The notes under the pieces were generated by a model. The model was given only the letters and a program-made list of their open reading frames with translations, was not told the DNA's origin and ran no database searches. Below, in pieces: positions 38,034 to 47,189 of a stretch of 64,000 nt of DNA. The stretch's first letter is position 1. Every line of letters begins with the position of its first letter. Both the position numbers and the translations under genes were made by a program. This DNA is from Dyadobacter tibetensis Y620-1 (lineage in GTDB: Bacteria; Bacteroidota; Bacteroidia; Cytophagales; Spirosomataceae): positions 434,001 to 498,000 of the forward strand of contig NZ_AZQN01000001.1 of assembly GCF_000566685.1 (NCBI RefSeq), read 5' to 3'.

Positions 38034-38549
38034 TTATTCGTGATCTACACCACCTTCACCGTGAACATGGCCATGTTCCAGCTCCGATTCGGTTGCGGCT
38101 CTGATAGAGAGAACCTTACCCTGGAAGTGCATATCCTTTCCAGCAAGGGGATGGTTGAAGTTCATGACAACCACATCGTCTTTAAGTTCGACGATCTGCC
38201 CGTGCATTTTTTCACCATCTTCGTTAGTCATCGGAATAACGTTGCCTATCTGAAGCAATTCCTCCTGCTCAACATCGGGCATGTCAAAAATAGATTTGGG
38301 GAGATCTACGATCGCTTCTGGGTCGAATTCTCCATATCCTTCTTCAGCCGAAACCATAAAATCAAATTCGGCTCCTACTTCCAGACCCTCCAATTGCTCT
38401 TCAAAACCCTCAGGTAAACCACTTACTCCCTGAATAAAGTACATTGGTTCTTCTTCGGTTACAACTTCCACCAAGTCTAGTTCCCCGTCGTTATCGGGAA
38501 TTTGTAGGTTATAAGATAGGGCTACAACGTTGTTTCTTTCAATTTTCAT
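38034..38549 (-). CDS. SlyD-like FKBP-type peptidyl-prolyl isomerase
   Basis: The 171-residue protein has the FKBP core interrupted by an IF (insert-in-flap) domain, as in SlyD: VSGLPEGFEEQLEGLEVGAEFDF, then SAEEGYGEFDPEAIVDLPKS, and after the insert VVVMNFNHPLAGKDMHFQGKV. The protein ends in a short His-rich tail (EHGHVHGEGGVDHE), like the metal-binding tail of SlyD but shorter. It acts as a cytoplasmic chaperone/isomerase, possibly with nickel or zinc binding. It is divergent from the ACP phosphodiesterase gene and has a TACGTTTG promoter box at 38604-38611. Confidence 0.9.
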   Translation of the reverse strand: MKIERNNVVALSYNLQIPDNDGELDLVEVVTEEEPMYFIQGVSGLPEGFEEQLEGLEVGAEFDFMVSAEEGYGEFDPEAIVDLPKSIFDMPDVEQEELLQIGNVIPMTNEDGEKMHGQIVELKDDVVVMNFNHPLAGKDMHFQGKVLSIRAATESELEHGHVHGEGGVDHE

Positions 38550-38603
38550 TTCCTTACCAGTTTAATTTGGTTGTAATAAGTGATCCAGCATTTGTGAATA
38601 GAA

Positions 38604-38611
38604 CAAACGTA
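38604..38611 (-). promoter_or_regulatory. -7 element of the SlyD-like gene (TACGTTTG)
   Basis: An exact TAnnTTTG box on the minus strand, 55 bases before the start codon. No clear -33 partner. Confidence 0.4.
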
Positions 38612-38638
38612 CGGCAATTTTGTTACATTGCCAGAACT

Positions 38639-39241
38639 ATGAACTATTTAGCGCACATATTACTCTCAGGAAATTCAGAAAATGTTATCATGGGCAATTT
38701 TGTCGGTGATTTTGTAAAGGGGAGGCTCCTGCATGAAAAATATCCGGACTGGTCCAAAGAATATCTGCTGGGGCTTCGATTGCATCGTTTTATAGATTAT
38801 TATACTGATACTCATGCGGTGGTTCGGGAGGCTAAAAAACGAATTGCTTTGCGCTATGGCAGAATTTCCGGTATCATCGTGGATATATATTTTGACTATT
38901 TTCTGGCAAGTGATTTTTTGAACTTTTGCCCAATACCCTTGACGGAGTACAGCCAAAATATGTATGCCTTATTCGAACGGCGAAAGGAAATGGTTCCTAA
39001 CTCCATGCAGGGCATGGTTTCGCATATGGTTCGCCAGAATTGGTTATTGAGCTATGCCACTCTGGAAGGGATCGATCTAACCTTTTCTAGGATGTCAAGA
39101 CGTGCAGAATTTTTGCTGCCTATTCAAAACGCTGGCATGGAACTTCGAAATAATGAAGATATCTATAGACGGTATTTTAAGGAATTTTACCCCGAGCTAA
39201 CCCTGGCCAGTAATATATTTCTCCAGAATTCGCTTCAATAG
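38639..39241 (+). CDS. acpH: Acyl carrier protein phosphodiesterase (AcpH family)
   Basis: From ATG 38639 the product is 200 residues and opens with the family signature MNYLAHILLSGN, then VIMGNFVGDFVKG and LRLHRFIDYYTDTHAVV, an HD-like helical arrangement. DIYFDYFLASDF and the late NEDIYRRYFKEFYP also fit. The enzyme removes 4'-phosphopantetheine from ACP. A longer open frame begins at 38444, but it runs antisense through the SlyD-like gene and is not coding. holA follows 53 bases later in the same direction. Confidence 0.88.
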   Translation: MNYLAHILLSGNSENVIMGNFVGDFVKGRLLHEKYPDWSKEYLLGLRLHRFIDYYTDTHAVVREAKKRIALRYGRISGIIVDIYFDYFLASDFLNFCPIPLTEYSQNMYALFERRKEMVPNSMQGMVSHMVRQNWLLSYATLEGIDLTFSRMSRRAEFLLPIQNAGMELRNNEDIYRRYFKEFYPELTLASNIFLQNSLQ

Positions 39242-39294
39242 CGCCTAGGTATTATTATTTTCGCTTTTTTTTAGAATATAAATCCGCATTTCAT

Positions 39295-40314
39295 ATGGCT
39301 CAATCGCCAGATATAGTCCTTAAAGAGTTAAAGTCTAAAAAATATAAGCCCATTTACTTCTTATATGGAGATGAACCCTACTATATCGATATGGTAGCGG
39401 AAATTTTGGAGTCTAGGATTGTACCAGAATCAGAGAAGGGTTTTAATCAATTTGTACTTTATGGTAAAGATACCGACCTGGCTGGGGTGCTATCACACGC
39501 TCGACGATTTCCGTTCATGGCCGATCGCCAACTTGTTTTGGTAAAGGAATCTCAAAGGTTAGGTGGAATGGACAATAAAGACCAGCAAGCCCGGCTAACT
39601 GAGTATGCCTCTCATGCGCCAGATACGACCATCCTGGTTTTTTGTCATCATGGCACTATGGATGAACGTAAGGGCTTTGTTAAGGCTATGGCTGCCAGTG
39701 GGGTCGTAATGCAGTCGAAGAAAATGTATGATAATAAACTTCCGGATTGGGTGGCTTCTTTCTGCGTGGCTGAAGGCGTAAAAATCAGCCCTAAAGCTAT
39801 TCAGATGTTAGTAGCTAATATCGGGAACGATCTAAAGCGCCTGGCCAGTGAAATTAGAAAAATCACCGTCAACCTTCGCGTGGATCAAGGAATAGATGCC
39901 GCTGCGGTTGAAGAATTTGTCGGTATAAGTAAGGATTATAATGTTTTTGAATTTCAAAAGGCCATTGGAAGTAGAGATGTATTGAAAGCTAACCAGATTG
40001 CCAGCTATTTTGCCGCCAATACAAAGGACAATCCATTGGCTCCTATGCTTACCATACTTTATAGTTTTTTCTCCAAACTCCTCTTACTGCATAGCAGCCA
40101 TGACCGATCGGAACGGACCCTTGCTGCTCTTCTGGGTGTAAATCCATTTTTTGTCAAGGATTATACCCTGGCTTCACGCTATTATCCTCTTCCAAAAGTC
40201 ACCCATATCATCGGTTATATCCGAGATGCTGATGCCCGCCTAAAAGGCCTGGAGGGTGGGTCGATAGGAGAGGCTGAGATTTTAAGAGAATTGGTATTTA
40301 AGATTCTACATTAA
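39295..40314 (+). CDS. holA: DNA polymerase III subunit delta
   Basis: The 339-residue protein opens with KPIYFLYGDEPYYIDMVAEI, the conserved start of the delta ATPase-like fold. It then has the FPFMADRQLVLVKE strand and the helical C-terminal domain with ANIGNDLKRLASEIRKI, FEFQKAIGSRD and ILREL near the end. It opens the sliding clamp as part of the clamp loader. Length and order match the family. It probably shares a transcript with the ACP phosphodiesterase gene. Confidence 0.93.
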   Translation: MAQSPDIVLKELKSKKYKPIYFLYGDEPYYIDMVAEILESRIVPESEKGFNQFVLYGKDTDLAGVLSHARRFPFMADRQLVLVKESQRLGGMDNKDQQARLTEYASHAPDTTILVFCHHGTMDERKGFVKAMAASGVVMQSKKMYDNKLPDWVASFCVAEGVKISPKAIQMLVANIGNDLKRLASEIRKITVNLRVDQGIDAAAVEEFVGISKDYNVFEFQKAIGSRDVLKANQIASYFAANTKDNPLAPMLTILYSFFSKLLLLHSSHDRSERTLAALLGVNPFFVKDYTLASRYYPLPKVTHIIGYIRDADARLKGLEGGSIGEAEILRELVFKILH

Positions 40315-40350
40315 GTTAAACGGTTAGTAAGGAGACGGTTGGAGTTTCGT

Positions 40351-42129
40351 TTACATTTCTATGGCCTTTTCAGTTTTTCGTTCTCCAATTTGCTGGCGCC
40401 ACATCGCATAATAGAGTCCTTTCTCTTCCAGGAGTTGTCGGTGATTACCAACCTCAATTATATGGCCTTTTTCAAGAACATAAATTCGGTCTGCATGCAT
40501 AATAGTAGATAGGCGGTGTGCGATCATAACTGTGATATGTTGGCGTTGATCGGTAATGTTTCGAATCGTATTTGATATCTCCTCTTCCGTGAGGGAATCT
40601 AAGGCTGAAGTTGCCTCATCGAACACCATCAGGTTCGGTTTTCGCAATAGGGCCCGGGCAATAGATAAACGTTGGCGCTCTCCACCTGATAATTTCAATC
40701 CTCCTTCACCTATGACGGTATGTATGCCATTTTCGGCCCTACCCAACAGATTAAAACAGGCAGCCTGTAATAAGGCCTGTTCAATGTCGCCGTCGTTTGC
40801 CTGCGGGTTCACAAATAATAGATTTTCTCGAATGGTTCCAGAGAAGAGCTGTGTATCTTGAGTAACAAATCCGATTTTGGTCCGTATTTCGTCGAAATCG
40901 ATATCCTTACCGGCAAAATGATTATATGTTATCTGTCCCTGAGCAGGGGCATATAGTCCAACAAGCAACTTGACCATGGTGGTTTTTCCAGATCCGGATG
41001 GGCCCACAAAGGCAATGGTCTCTCCTTTATTAACCTCAAAGCTAATGTCCTCCAGGGCAGGGCGACTCGCTGTCTGATGTTTAAACCCTACGTTCTTGAA
41101 ACCCAAATGACGAATATCTCCAACCTGAATTGGATTGGCTGGCTTGATTTCTATGGAACGGCTAAGGAGCGTTTCCAGGTTGAATAAAGAAGCTTCCGCT
41201 TCCCGATAAGAGAGAATTACATTCCCAAGTTCTTGCAAGGGTCCAAAAATGAAAAAGGAATAGAACTGCATCATCATCATCTGCCCCACTGTAATCTGGT
41301 CTTTAAAGACAAAGTAGAGCAGGGCGAACATGATACATTGCTGAAGGAAATTTACAAAAGTACCTTGAATGAAACTTATAGAACGAATACTTTTTACCTT
41401 CTTTAATTCTAACTTCAAAATTTTAAAGGTGGTAGTATTCAATCGATCTATTTCCTGATCGGTAAGTCCCAGACTTTTTACAAGCTCAATATTTCGCAAG
41501 GATTCTGTAGTGGAACCGGCCAGGGCCGTAGTTTCTCCTACAATATTCTTTTGTATTACCTTGATCTTCCTACTTAAATAACTTGTGAGAAAAGCCAGGA
41601 TTACCGCTCCTACTAAATAGATTACGGGTAGGAGGGGGCTCAATTTATAGGCCACTATGACAACAAAAACTATTCCTACTAAAGTTGAGAAAAGCACATT
41701 GACGAAGCTGCTTATAAATTTTTCGCAATCGGCTCTTACCTTTAAGAGAACAGAGAGTGTTTCGCCACTCCGCTGATCCTCAAAATCCTGAAACGGGAGT
41801 CTTAAAGCATGTTTGAGCCCATCTGTGTAGAGATTGGCTCCAAATTGCTGGATAACTACATTGACTACGTAATCCTGAAAAGCCTTGGCAATTCGGGAAA
41901 TCATGGCCGTTCCTATGATCATGGCGAGCCCTATACTAATGCCTTTAAAAAAAGCCTGGTCTAGCTGGTTGGTTCTGTAATATTCCGCCTTATTCGCATA
42001 AGGATCGATCAGGTAGTTCCCTAAGATGTAGGGATTGAGTAAGCTAAAAATCTGATTAATAGCGGCCAAGGCCAAAGCGAGAAGGATTAATCCCTTATAC
42101 CGACTTAAATATTGTAGTAGTAACTTCAT
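40351..42129 (-). CDS. ABC transporter, fused permease and ATPase (MsbA/LmrA-like exporter)
   Basis: The 592-residue half-transporter has about six membrane helices in the first 320 residues and an ATPase domain with Walker A GPSGSGKTTMVKLL, the Q-loop FVTQDTQLFSGTI, the signature LSGGERQRLSIARALL, Walker B LMVFDEATSALD and the switch His in IAHRLSTI. All catalytic residues are present, so it can work as a homodimer. The substrate is unknown; lipid or drug export is usual for the group. It is monocistronic, with tRNA-Met upstream on the same strand behind its own terminator. Confidence 0.92.
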   Translation of the reverse strand: MKLLLQYLSRYKGLILLALALAAINQIFSLLNPYILGNYLIDPYANKAEYYRTNQLDQAFFKGISIGLAMIIGTAMISRIAKAFQDYVVNVVIQQFGANLYTDGLKHALRLPFQDFEDQRSGETLSVLLKVRADCEKFISSFVNVLFSTLVGIVFVVIVAYKLSPLLPVIYLVGAVILAFLTSYLSRKIKVIQKNIVGETTALAGSTTESLRNIELVKSLGLTDQEIDRLNTTTFKILKLELKKVKSIRSISFIQGTFVNFLQQCIMFALLYFVFKDQITVGQMMMMQFYSFFIFGPLQELGNVILSYREAEASLFNLETLLSRSIEIKPANPIQVGDIRHLGFKNVGFKHQTASRPALEDISFEVNKGETIAFVGPSGSGKTTMVKLLVGLYAPAQGQITYNHFAGKDIDFDEIRTKIGFVTQDTQLFSGTIRENLLFVNPQANDGDIEQALLQAACFNLLGRAENGIHTVIGEGGLKLSGGERQRLSIARALLRKPNLMVFDEATSALDSLTEEEISNTIRNITDQRQHITVMIAHRLSTIMHADRIYVLEKGHIIEVGNHRQLLEEKGLYYAMWRQQIGERKTEKAIEM

Positions 42130-42296
42130 GTAGGTGTACTGTAAGAAGTAGTAGCAAATTCGATTTAAAGATTAAACTACAATTAGAGATTTAAAATTCG
42201 TTTCGATGCCTTGTAATGACCTGAATATGGACCCAATACGAGTTGAAAACTTTAAGGCCATTCATTTGTTTTTGCCCCCCGGAGATTCCATATAAC

Positions 42297-42328
42297 AAAA
42301 AAAAACGACACCTGTAAGGGTGTCGTTT
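42297..42328 (-). terminator. Terminator of the tRNA-Met gene
   Basis: Stem AAACGACACC (42303-42312) with GGTGTCGTTT (42319-42328). On the minus strand it ends in a run of T made by the A-run at 42297-42305. It lies 9 bases after the tRNA. Confidence 0.9.
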
Positions 42329-42336
42329 AAAACTTG

Positions 42337-42410
42337 TAGCGGGGAGCAGAATCGAACTGCCGACCTCAGGGTTATGAATCCTGCGCTCTAACCATCTGAG
42401 CTACCCCGCC
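42337..42410 (-). tRNA. tRNA-Met (anticodon CAT)
   Basis: On the minus strand the cloverleaf is complete: acceptor GGCGGGG with CCCCGCT (a G-U closing pair), D-arm GCTC/GAGC, anticodon loop TTCATAA, variable loop AGGTC and T-arm GGCAG-TTCGATT-CTGCT, with discriminator A. CCA is not encoded. It lacks the initiator's three G-C anticodon-stem pairs and C1xA72 mismatch, so it is the elongator form. CAT can also be Ile2 after lysidine modification, which I consider less likely. Confidence 0.95.
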
Positions 42411-42422
42411 GTTTTCGTGGTG

Positions 42423-42453
42423 CAAAAGTAAGGTGTAGGAGGAATAAAAGCAA
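42423..42453 (-). promoter_or_regulatory. Promoter of tRNA-Met
   Basis: On the minus strand TTG (42453-42451), a 20-base spacer and TACTTTTG (42430-42423) form a textbook Bacteroidota promoter. The transcript would start about 6 bases before the tRNA. Confidence 0.7.
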
Positions 42454-42605
42454 GAAATGTTTAAATAAATTTCGAAAAAAAAAGTTCTATTTATTCTAAT
42501 CGATTTTAAAAAGCCTGATTTTTAATGTGAATTTATGCTATATTACAACTTTTAAGGTTAGGAAGTTAAATTTATCTCCTACCTAAAACACTTTAATACA
42601 CCCTT

Positions 42606-43004
42606 ATGCATATGGAAAAATATAAATTTGTTACAGAATATGAGCTACGTTCCTCACCAAAGGTTTTATTTCCCTATATCAGTACGCCATCTGGGTTGGA
42701 GCAGTGGTTTGCCGAAAAAGTTAATGTTCTTCCGGACCAAAATTTTGATTTTGAGTGGGATGGAGAAAGCCACCTCGCTCATCTAGCAAGCATACGCATA
42801 AACAAGGCGGTTCGTTTTGAGTTTCTTGATACAAGCGAGGATAATACTGATAATAATTATGTGGAACTAAAACTTGACGTTAGCGATTTAACCCAGACAA
42901 CCTTCCTACGGGTCACCGACTACTCTGGCAACAAGGATAGTGAGGAGCTCGATTTTATATGGAACGGTTTTATTGATACGCTCAAAGAAATAGTAGGCAG
43001 TTAA
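42606..43004 (+). CDS. START-like/SRPBCC domain protein
   Basis: The 132-residue protein has the AHSA1/START-like pattern: a first strand KFVTEYELRSSPKVLFPYI, STPSGLEQWFAEKV, then FDFEWDGES, KAVRFEFLDT, and a C-terminal helix IWNGFIDTLKEIVG. It is likely a small cytoplasmic ligand-binding protein. The second ATG (MEKYKF, 42612) is an equally good start. Its stop overlaps the next start as TAATG, so it is translationally coupled to the LptF/LptG-like permease, which suggests a role near lipid or envelope metabolism (inference). Confidence 0.82.
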   Translation: MHMEKYKFVTEYELRSSPKVLFPYISTPSGLEQWFAEKVNVLPDQNFDFEWDGESHLAHLASIRINKAVRFEFLDTSEDNTDNNYVELKLDVSDLTQTTFLRVTDYSGNKDSEELDFIWNGFIDTLKEIVGS

Positions 43005-44491
43005 TGAAAAAGCTTGATAAGCTTATTTTGAAGTCCTTCTGGGGACCTTTTGTGATTACCATGTCGGTAGTGGTTTTTATCTTTTTGATGAAGATAATGA
43101 TCTTTTATATCGACGATTTCGTGTCCAAAGATGTAGGAGTGGGCGATTACCTTAGCCTATTCTTTTATTTTAGTATGATCACAGTACCTACTGCTCTTCC
43201 ATTGGCTATGCTTTTGTCATCGTTAATGGCATTTGGTAATCTGGGAGAGTTTTTTGAATTAACAGCGATTAAGAGTGCAGGCATTTCCATTACGCGGGCT
43301 ATGCGTCCCATGTTCATTGCCGCAATTTTCATTAGTGTTTTTTCCTTCTTTTTTAATGATAGGGTATCTCCTTGGGCCAATCTGAAAGGTTATAGTTTGT
43401 TATACGACATTAAGACTGCCAAGGCGACTTTAAAGATTAAGGAAGGAATATTCTATAACGACCTGCCTGGCTATAGTATTAAAGTGGATAGGAAACTGGA
43501 AGATGGTAAGATGATTGGAATGGTCATATATAAGCATGACAGCCGTTCTTACGAGGTAGGGAATACTCAAATTATATTGGCCGATTCTGGGCGCATGTAC
43601 TCAATTAATAATAATGCATATTTAGTTATTGAGCTATATAATGGTACTATGTACGACGATATCGTGAGTACCGGATCTCAGCCCTCTTATGTATCCACAT
43701 CGGAGACCATTAGGCGTCCTGCCAAATTTCAACGTAATGCCTTCAAACATTATAAACTTGTAGAGAGCTTGTCATCCTTCGGTGTTAAAAGAACTGATGA
43801 AGATCAGTTTAAATACCATCCATTTATGAAGAATATTGTTGACTTAACCATTTCGGCAGATTCTTTATATGGAGTGTATGATCAAGGCAAACAGAATTTG
43901 CTACCTAATAGCCAGAACTATTTTAGTTATCAATATCGTAAGCCTTCCAGCATGCCTATTAAAAAGGGGGGGTGGATCGATTCTTTATTAAACGTTCCCG
44001 TTAAAGATTCTATTCGGACGGAAATTGTTAGCAATGCAAAGTCGGCTGCGGTGAGTATGGGAAGCTTTGCCGAGTCGAATCAATCTTATTTGCAGAGCCA
44101 ATTAAAAGAGGCAGTCAAGTATAAGCTTGAAGTGCATCATAAATATACGGGAGCAATTTCCTGCCTGATCATGTTTTTAATAGGGGCTCCCTTGGGGGCC
44201 ATCATCAAAAAAGGAGGATTTGGAGTCCCGGTTCTAGTGTCGATTGTATTTTTTATTTTACTTTATGTACTGACTATACAAGGCGATAAATTTGTGAAGG
44301 ATGGCCTTTTAAATGTGGCTGTAGGAGCCTGGTTAGCCAATTCTGTCTTGTTGGTCGTAGGGTTGTACTTTGTAGAGAGAGCCCGTTCTGACTCCCGTCT
44401 ATTCGAGAAGGATGTTTATTCCATGTTATTTAGAAAGATAAAACGAAAATTTTTCAGTAGATTAGGAAAATCCCGTCTTATGGAAGGATGA
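43004..44491 (+). CDS. LptF/LptG family permease (YjgP/YjgQ)
   Basis: The 495-residue membrane protein has three N-terminal membrane helices (KSFWGPFVITMSVVVFIFLM, then the VPTALPLAMLLSSLMAFGNLGEF signature), a large periplasmic domain (about 115-385), and three C-terminal helices starting at AISCLIMFLIGAPLGAIIKKGGFG. This is the inner-membrane part of the LPS transport ABC complex, which moves LPS towards the outer membrane with LptB and LptC. Bacteroidota members are longer in the periplasmic part. LptF and LptG cannot be told apart by eye. It is coupled to the START-like gene. Confidence 0.9.
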   Translation: MKKLDKLILKSFWGPFVITMSVVVFIFLMKIMIFYIDDFVSKDVGVGDYLSLFFYFSMITVPTALPLAMLLSSLMAFGNLGEFFELTAIKSAGISITRAMRPMFIAAIFISVFSFFFNDRVSPWANLKGYSLLYDIKTAKATLKIKEGIFYNDLPGYSIKVDRKLEDGKMIGMVIYKHDSRSYEVGNTQIILADSGRMYSINNNAYLVIELYNGTMYDDIVSTGSQPSYVSTSETIRRPAKFQRNAFKHYKLVESLSSFGVKRTDEDQFKYHPFMKNIVDLTISADSLYGVYDQGKQNLLPNSQNYFSYQYRKPSSMPIKKGGWIDSLLNVPVKDSIRTEIVSNAKSAAVSMGSFAESNQSYLQSQLKEAVKYKLEVHHKYTGAISCLIMFLIGAPLGAIIKKGGFGVPVLVSIVFFILLYVLTIQGDKFVKDGLLNVAVGAWLANSVLLVVGLYFVERARSDSRLFEKDVYSMLFRKIKRKFFSRLGKSRLMEG

Positions 44492-44501
44492 GAGGACATA
44501 G

Positions 44502-44533
44502 GTTTTATTTCTGAAATTAATATTGTACTTTTG
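44502..44533 (+). promoter_or_regulatory. Promoter of rpsO
   Basis: TACTTTTG (44526-44533) is an exact -7 box, identical to that of the tRNA-Met gene. A TTTT stretch 20 bases upstream (44503-44506) may be the -33 box. The transcript should start near 44540. Confidence 0.6.
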
Positions 44534-44543
44534 CAAACTTATT

Positions 44544-44568
44544 TTCAGCATGGTGCTGAATGTTTTTT
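44544..44568 (+). promoter_or_regulatory. Hairpin plus T-run in the rpsO leader
   Basis: TTCAGCA (44544-44550) pairs with TGCTGAA (44554-44560) and is followed by six T at 44563-44568, all upstream of the rpsO start. It resembles a small terminator/attenuator or a protein-binding site at the 5' end of the mRNA. S15 autoregulates its mRNA in several bacteria, with unrelated structures in each lineage. Confidence 0.4.
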
Positions 44569-44593
44569 ATATATTTAATCTGTTGTTACAATT

Positions 44594-44869
44594 ATGTATT
44601 TAACCGCGGAAAAGAAGAGAGAGATCTTCGAGGCTAAAGGTTTTAAGAAGGAAGGTGCCGACACGGGATCAGCCGAATCACAAATTGCGCTATTCACCTA
44701 TCGTATCAATTACTTGAACGAGCATTTGAAAACGCACAAAAAAGATAACGATACAAGACTAGGTCTACTTAAAATGGTAGGTAAGCGTAGAAGATTGTTG
44801 GATTATCTTTACAAGAATGACATTAGTCGCTACCGTGCGATTATTGCCGAATTAAATATTCGTAAGTAA
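44594..44869 (+). CDS. rpsO: 30S ribosomal protein S15
   Basis: The 91-residue protein has the S15 pattern: KGADTGS-like ([19 protein letters not shown]), then [20 protein letters not shown] and the RNA-binding [16 protein letters not shown]. It is a primary 16S rRNA binding protein of the small subunit. It has its own promoter, a structured leader and a strong terminator before pnp; the rpsO-pnp order is conserved in many bacteria. Confidence 0.98.
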   Translation: MYLTAEKKREIFEAKGFKKEGADTGSAESQIALFTYRINYLNEHLKTHKKDNDTRLGLLKMVGKRRRLLDYLYKNDISRYRAIIAELNIRK

Positions 44870-44875
44870 GGTAGG

Positions 44876-44915
44876 ATCAGGGAACTTTAGAATTTATAAA
44901 GTTCCCTGATTTTTT
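44876..44915 (+). terminator. Terminator between rpsO and pnp
   Basis: A perfect 14-bp stem (44876-44889 with 44897-44910) around a 7-base loop, followed by a T-run to 44915. It lies 6 bases after the rpsO stop, so pnp must depend on readthrough or its own promoter. Confidence 0.95.
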
Positions 44916-44986
44916 GCGGATTTTATCAAGATATAAGGAAAACGTCAAACCGGCGTTCTATAAGCTACACAAATATCAAACAATCT

Positions 44987-47122
44987 ATGCTTTTTAATAT
45001 AGTTACGAAGACTATACCCTTACCAGATGGAAGGGAAATTACAATCGAAACGGGCAAACTAGCCAAGCAGGCAGATGGTTCCGTGGTCGTAAGATTGGGC
45101 AAAACCATGTTATTGGCCACAGTAGTAGCCAATAAAGAGATAAAAGAAGGACTTGATTTTTTACCATTATCGGTCGATTACCAAGAAAAATTCGCATCAG
45201 CAGGTCGCATTCCGGGTAGCTTTCAGCGCCGGGAAGGTAAACTTTCTGATCATGAAGTATTAGTTTGCCGCCTGGTCGACCGTGTTTTGCGTCCTCTATT
45301 CCCAGACGATTACCATGCCGAGACTCAGGTAAACATACAGCTGCTCTCAGCAGACGATGAAGCCGTCCCCGACGCATTGGCAGCATTGGCAGCTTCAGCA
45401 GCACTGGCAGCATCAGATATTCCCTTCGGTGGACCCGTGTCTGAGGTTCGTATAGCCAAGGTAGATGGAAAATTAATCGTTAACCCTACGTTTGCTCAGA
45501 TGGAGCAAGCGACCTTGGATCTTATGGTCGGCGCGACTGCAGATGACATCGCCATGGTCGAAGGTGAAATGAATGAAGTTTCGGAGGAGGAAATTATTGA
45601 AGCTCTTCAGGTGGCTCATGAGGCAATCAAAGTACAATGTGCTGCGCTTAAGGAATTTGAGATTGCCGTTGGTAAAACTGTAAAACGTGAATATGTAGGC
45701 GACGAGAAGGACGAAGAACTGGAAGCGCGCATAAGAAAGCATAGCTACGAGGCTATTTATAAGGTTGCAGGAGCCGAATCTAATAATAAGCAGGTTCGTA
45801 AGGACGGCTTTAAGGCCGTTTGGGAGGACTTCTTGACCACCGTTTCTGAAGAAGAAGAATTTAATCAGGCCTTGGCCAAAAGATACTTTAATGATTTAAT
45901 CTGGGAAGGATCACGTCGGTTGGTTCTAGACGAACGCAAGCGTTTGGATGGTCGCAAATTAGATGAAGTTCGCCCTATCGCTTCTGAAGTCGATTTTCTG
46001 CCTAACGCACATGGCTCGGCCTTGTTTACAAGAGGGGAGACGCAATCTCTTACAACCGTTACCTTGGGTACTAAAAACGACGAGCAGATCGTTGATACTC
46101 CAATGAGATATGGTTATAGCAAATTTATGCTGCATTATAATTTCCCTGGATTCTCAACCGGAGAAGTGAAGCCTAACCGTGGACCTGGCCGAAGAGAAGT
46201 GGGGCATGGTAATCTTGCTTTGCGCGCTTTGAAAAAGGTATTGCCACAAGGAGAGGATAATCCATATACTATTCGTATCGTGTCTGATATCCTTGAGTCT
46301 AATGGCTCATCATCCATGGCCACCGTTTGTGCGGGTTCATTAGCCCTTATGGATTCTGGATTGAAAATTAAAGCACCCGTTTCTGGAATCGCTATGGGAC
46401 TTATCTCTGACGAGGCCACAGGGAAATATGCCGTACTTTCCGACATATTAGGAGATGAAGATCACCTGGGAGATATGGACTTTAAAGTAACGGGTACTGA
46501 AAAAGGCATTACCGCTTGTCAGATGGACATGAAAGTGAACGGTCTTTCTTTCGACGTTCTTACCGAAGCTTTAATGCAGGCAAAAGCCGGTCGTTTGCAT
46601 ATTTTGGGCGAAATGAAAAAAACTATTGCAGAAAGTCGCTCAGATCTGAAACCTCACACGCCTCGCGCCGTCGTAATCAAAATCGATCGTGAAATGATTG
46701 GTGCTGTGATCGGGCCTGGAGGAAAAGTAGTACAAGATATTCAGAAAGAGTCTGGCGCTACCGTTTCTATAGAAGAGAAAGACGGAGCTGGCTTTGTAAG
46801 TATATTCTCAGCCGATAAAGAAGCAATGGATAAGGCAGTTGCTCGTATTAAGGGTATTATTCTGGTACCGGAGATAGGAGAGCTTTATACTGGAAAGGTG
46901 AAGTCTATTATGCCCTTTGGAGCATTTGTTGAATTCTTACCTGGGAAAGATGGCCTTTTGCATATTTCTGAGATCAAATGGGAACGCCTGGAGAAAATGG
47001 ACGGGGTGTTAGAAGTAGGAGAAGAGATACAGGTCAAATTGGTAGAAGTGGATAAGAAAACTGGCAAATATCGCCTTTCACGCAAAGTATTACTGCCGAA
47101 GCCGGAGAACAAAAATGCCTAA
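44987..47122 (+). CDS. pnp: Polyribonucleotide nucleotidyltransferase (PNPase)
   Basis: The 711-residue enzyme has two RNase PH-like domains ([47 protein letters not shown]), a KH domain (about 560-620, [20 protein letters not shown]) and an S1 domain (about 625-695, [20 protein letters not shown]). It degrades RNA 3' to 5' by phosphorolysis. All domains are complete. It sits behind the rpsO terminator; no exact TAnnTTTG box is present in the 71 bases before its start. Confidence 0.97.
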   Translation: MLFNIVTKTIPLPDGREITIETGKLAKQADGSVVVRLGKTMLLATVVANKEIKEGLDFLPLSVDYQEKFASAGRIPGSFQRREGKLSDHEVLVCRLVDRVLRPLFPDDYHAETQVNIQLLSADDEAVPDALAALAASAALAASDIPFGGPVSEVRIAKVDGKLIVNPTFAQMEQATLDLMVGATADDIAMVEGEMNEVSEEEIIEALQVAHEAIKVQCAALKEFEIAVGKTVKREYVGDEKDEELEARIRKHSYEAIYKVAGAESNNKQVRKDGFKAVWEDFLTTVSEEEEFNQALAKRYFNDLIWEGSRRLVLDERKRLDGRKLDEVRPIASEVDFLPNAHGSALFTRGETQSLTTVTLGTKNDEQIVDTPMRYGYSKFMLHYNFPGFSTGEVKPNRGPGRREVGHGNLALRALKKVLPQGEDNPYTIRIVSDILESNGSSSMATVCAGSLALMDSGLKIKAPVSGIAMGLISDEATGKYAVLSDILGDEDHLGDMDFKVTGTEKGITACQMDMKVNGLSFDVLTEALMQAKAGRLHILGEMKKTIAESRSDLKPHTPRAVVIKIDREMIGAVIGPGGKVVQDIQKESGATVSIEEKDGAGFVSIFSADKEAMDKAVARIKGIILVPEIGELYTGKVKSIMPFGAFVEFLPGKDGLLHISEIKWERLEKMDGVLEVGEEIQVKLVEVDKKTGKYRLSRKVLLPKPENKNA

Positions 47123-47189
47123 ATCGGTGTTTTTAAACAGAGGGCATTTTCAAATGTCATTAAACAAACATATTAATATAGGATTATAG

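Noticed and set aside
38444-38638. N-terminal 65 codons of the longest ACP phosphodiesterase frame
   Set aside because: This part is antisense to the SlyD-like gene and precedes the conserved MNYLAHILLSGN start.
42337-42410. tRNA as Ile2 (lysidine-modified CAT) or initiator Met
   Set aside because: The initiator G-C anticodon-stem triplet and the C1xA72 mismatch are absent, and overall the sequence fits elongator tRNA-Met better. Ile2 cannot be fully excluded without comparison to the other CAT tRNAs of the genome.
45039-45413. 124-codon antisense frame inside pnp
   Set aside because: It is a shadow of a strongly conserved gene; composition follows the pnp codons.
47102-47157. Terminator-like inverted repeat at the end of pnp
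   Set aside because: AAAATGCCT and AGGGCATTTT can pair, but the loop exceeds 20 bases, the left arm overlaps the stop codon and no T-run follows beyond the stem.
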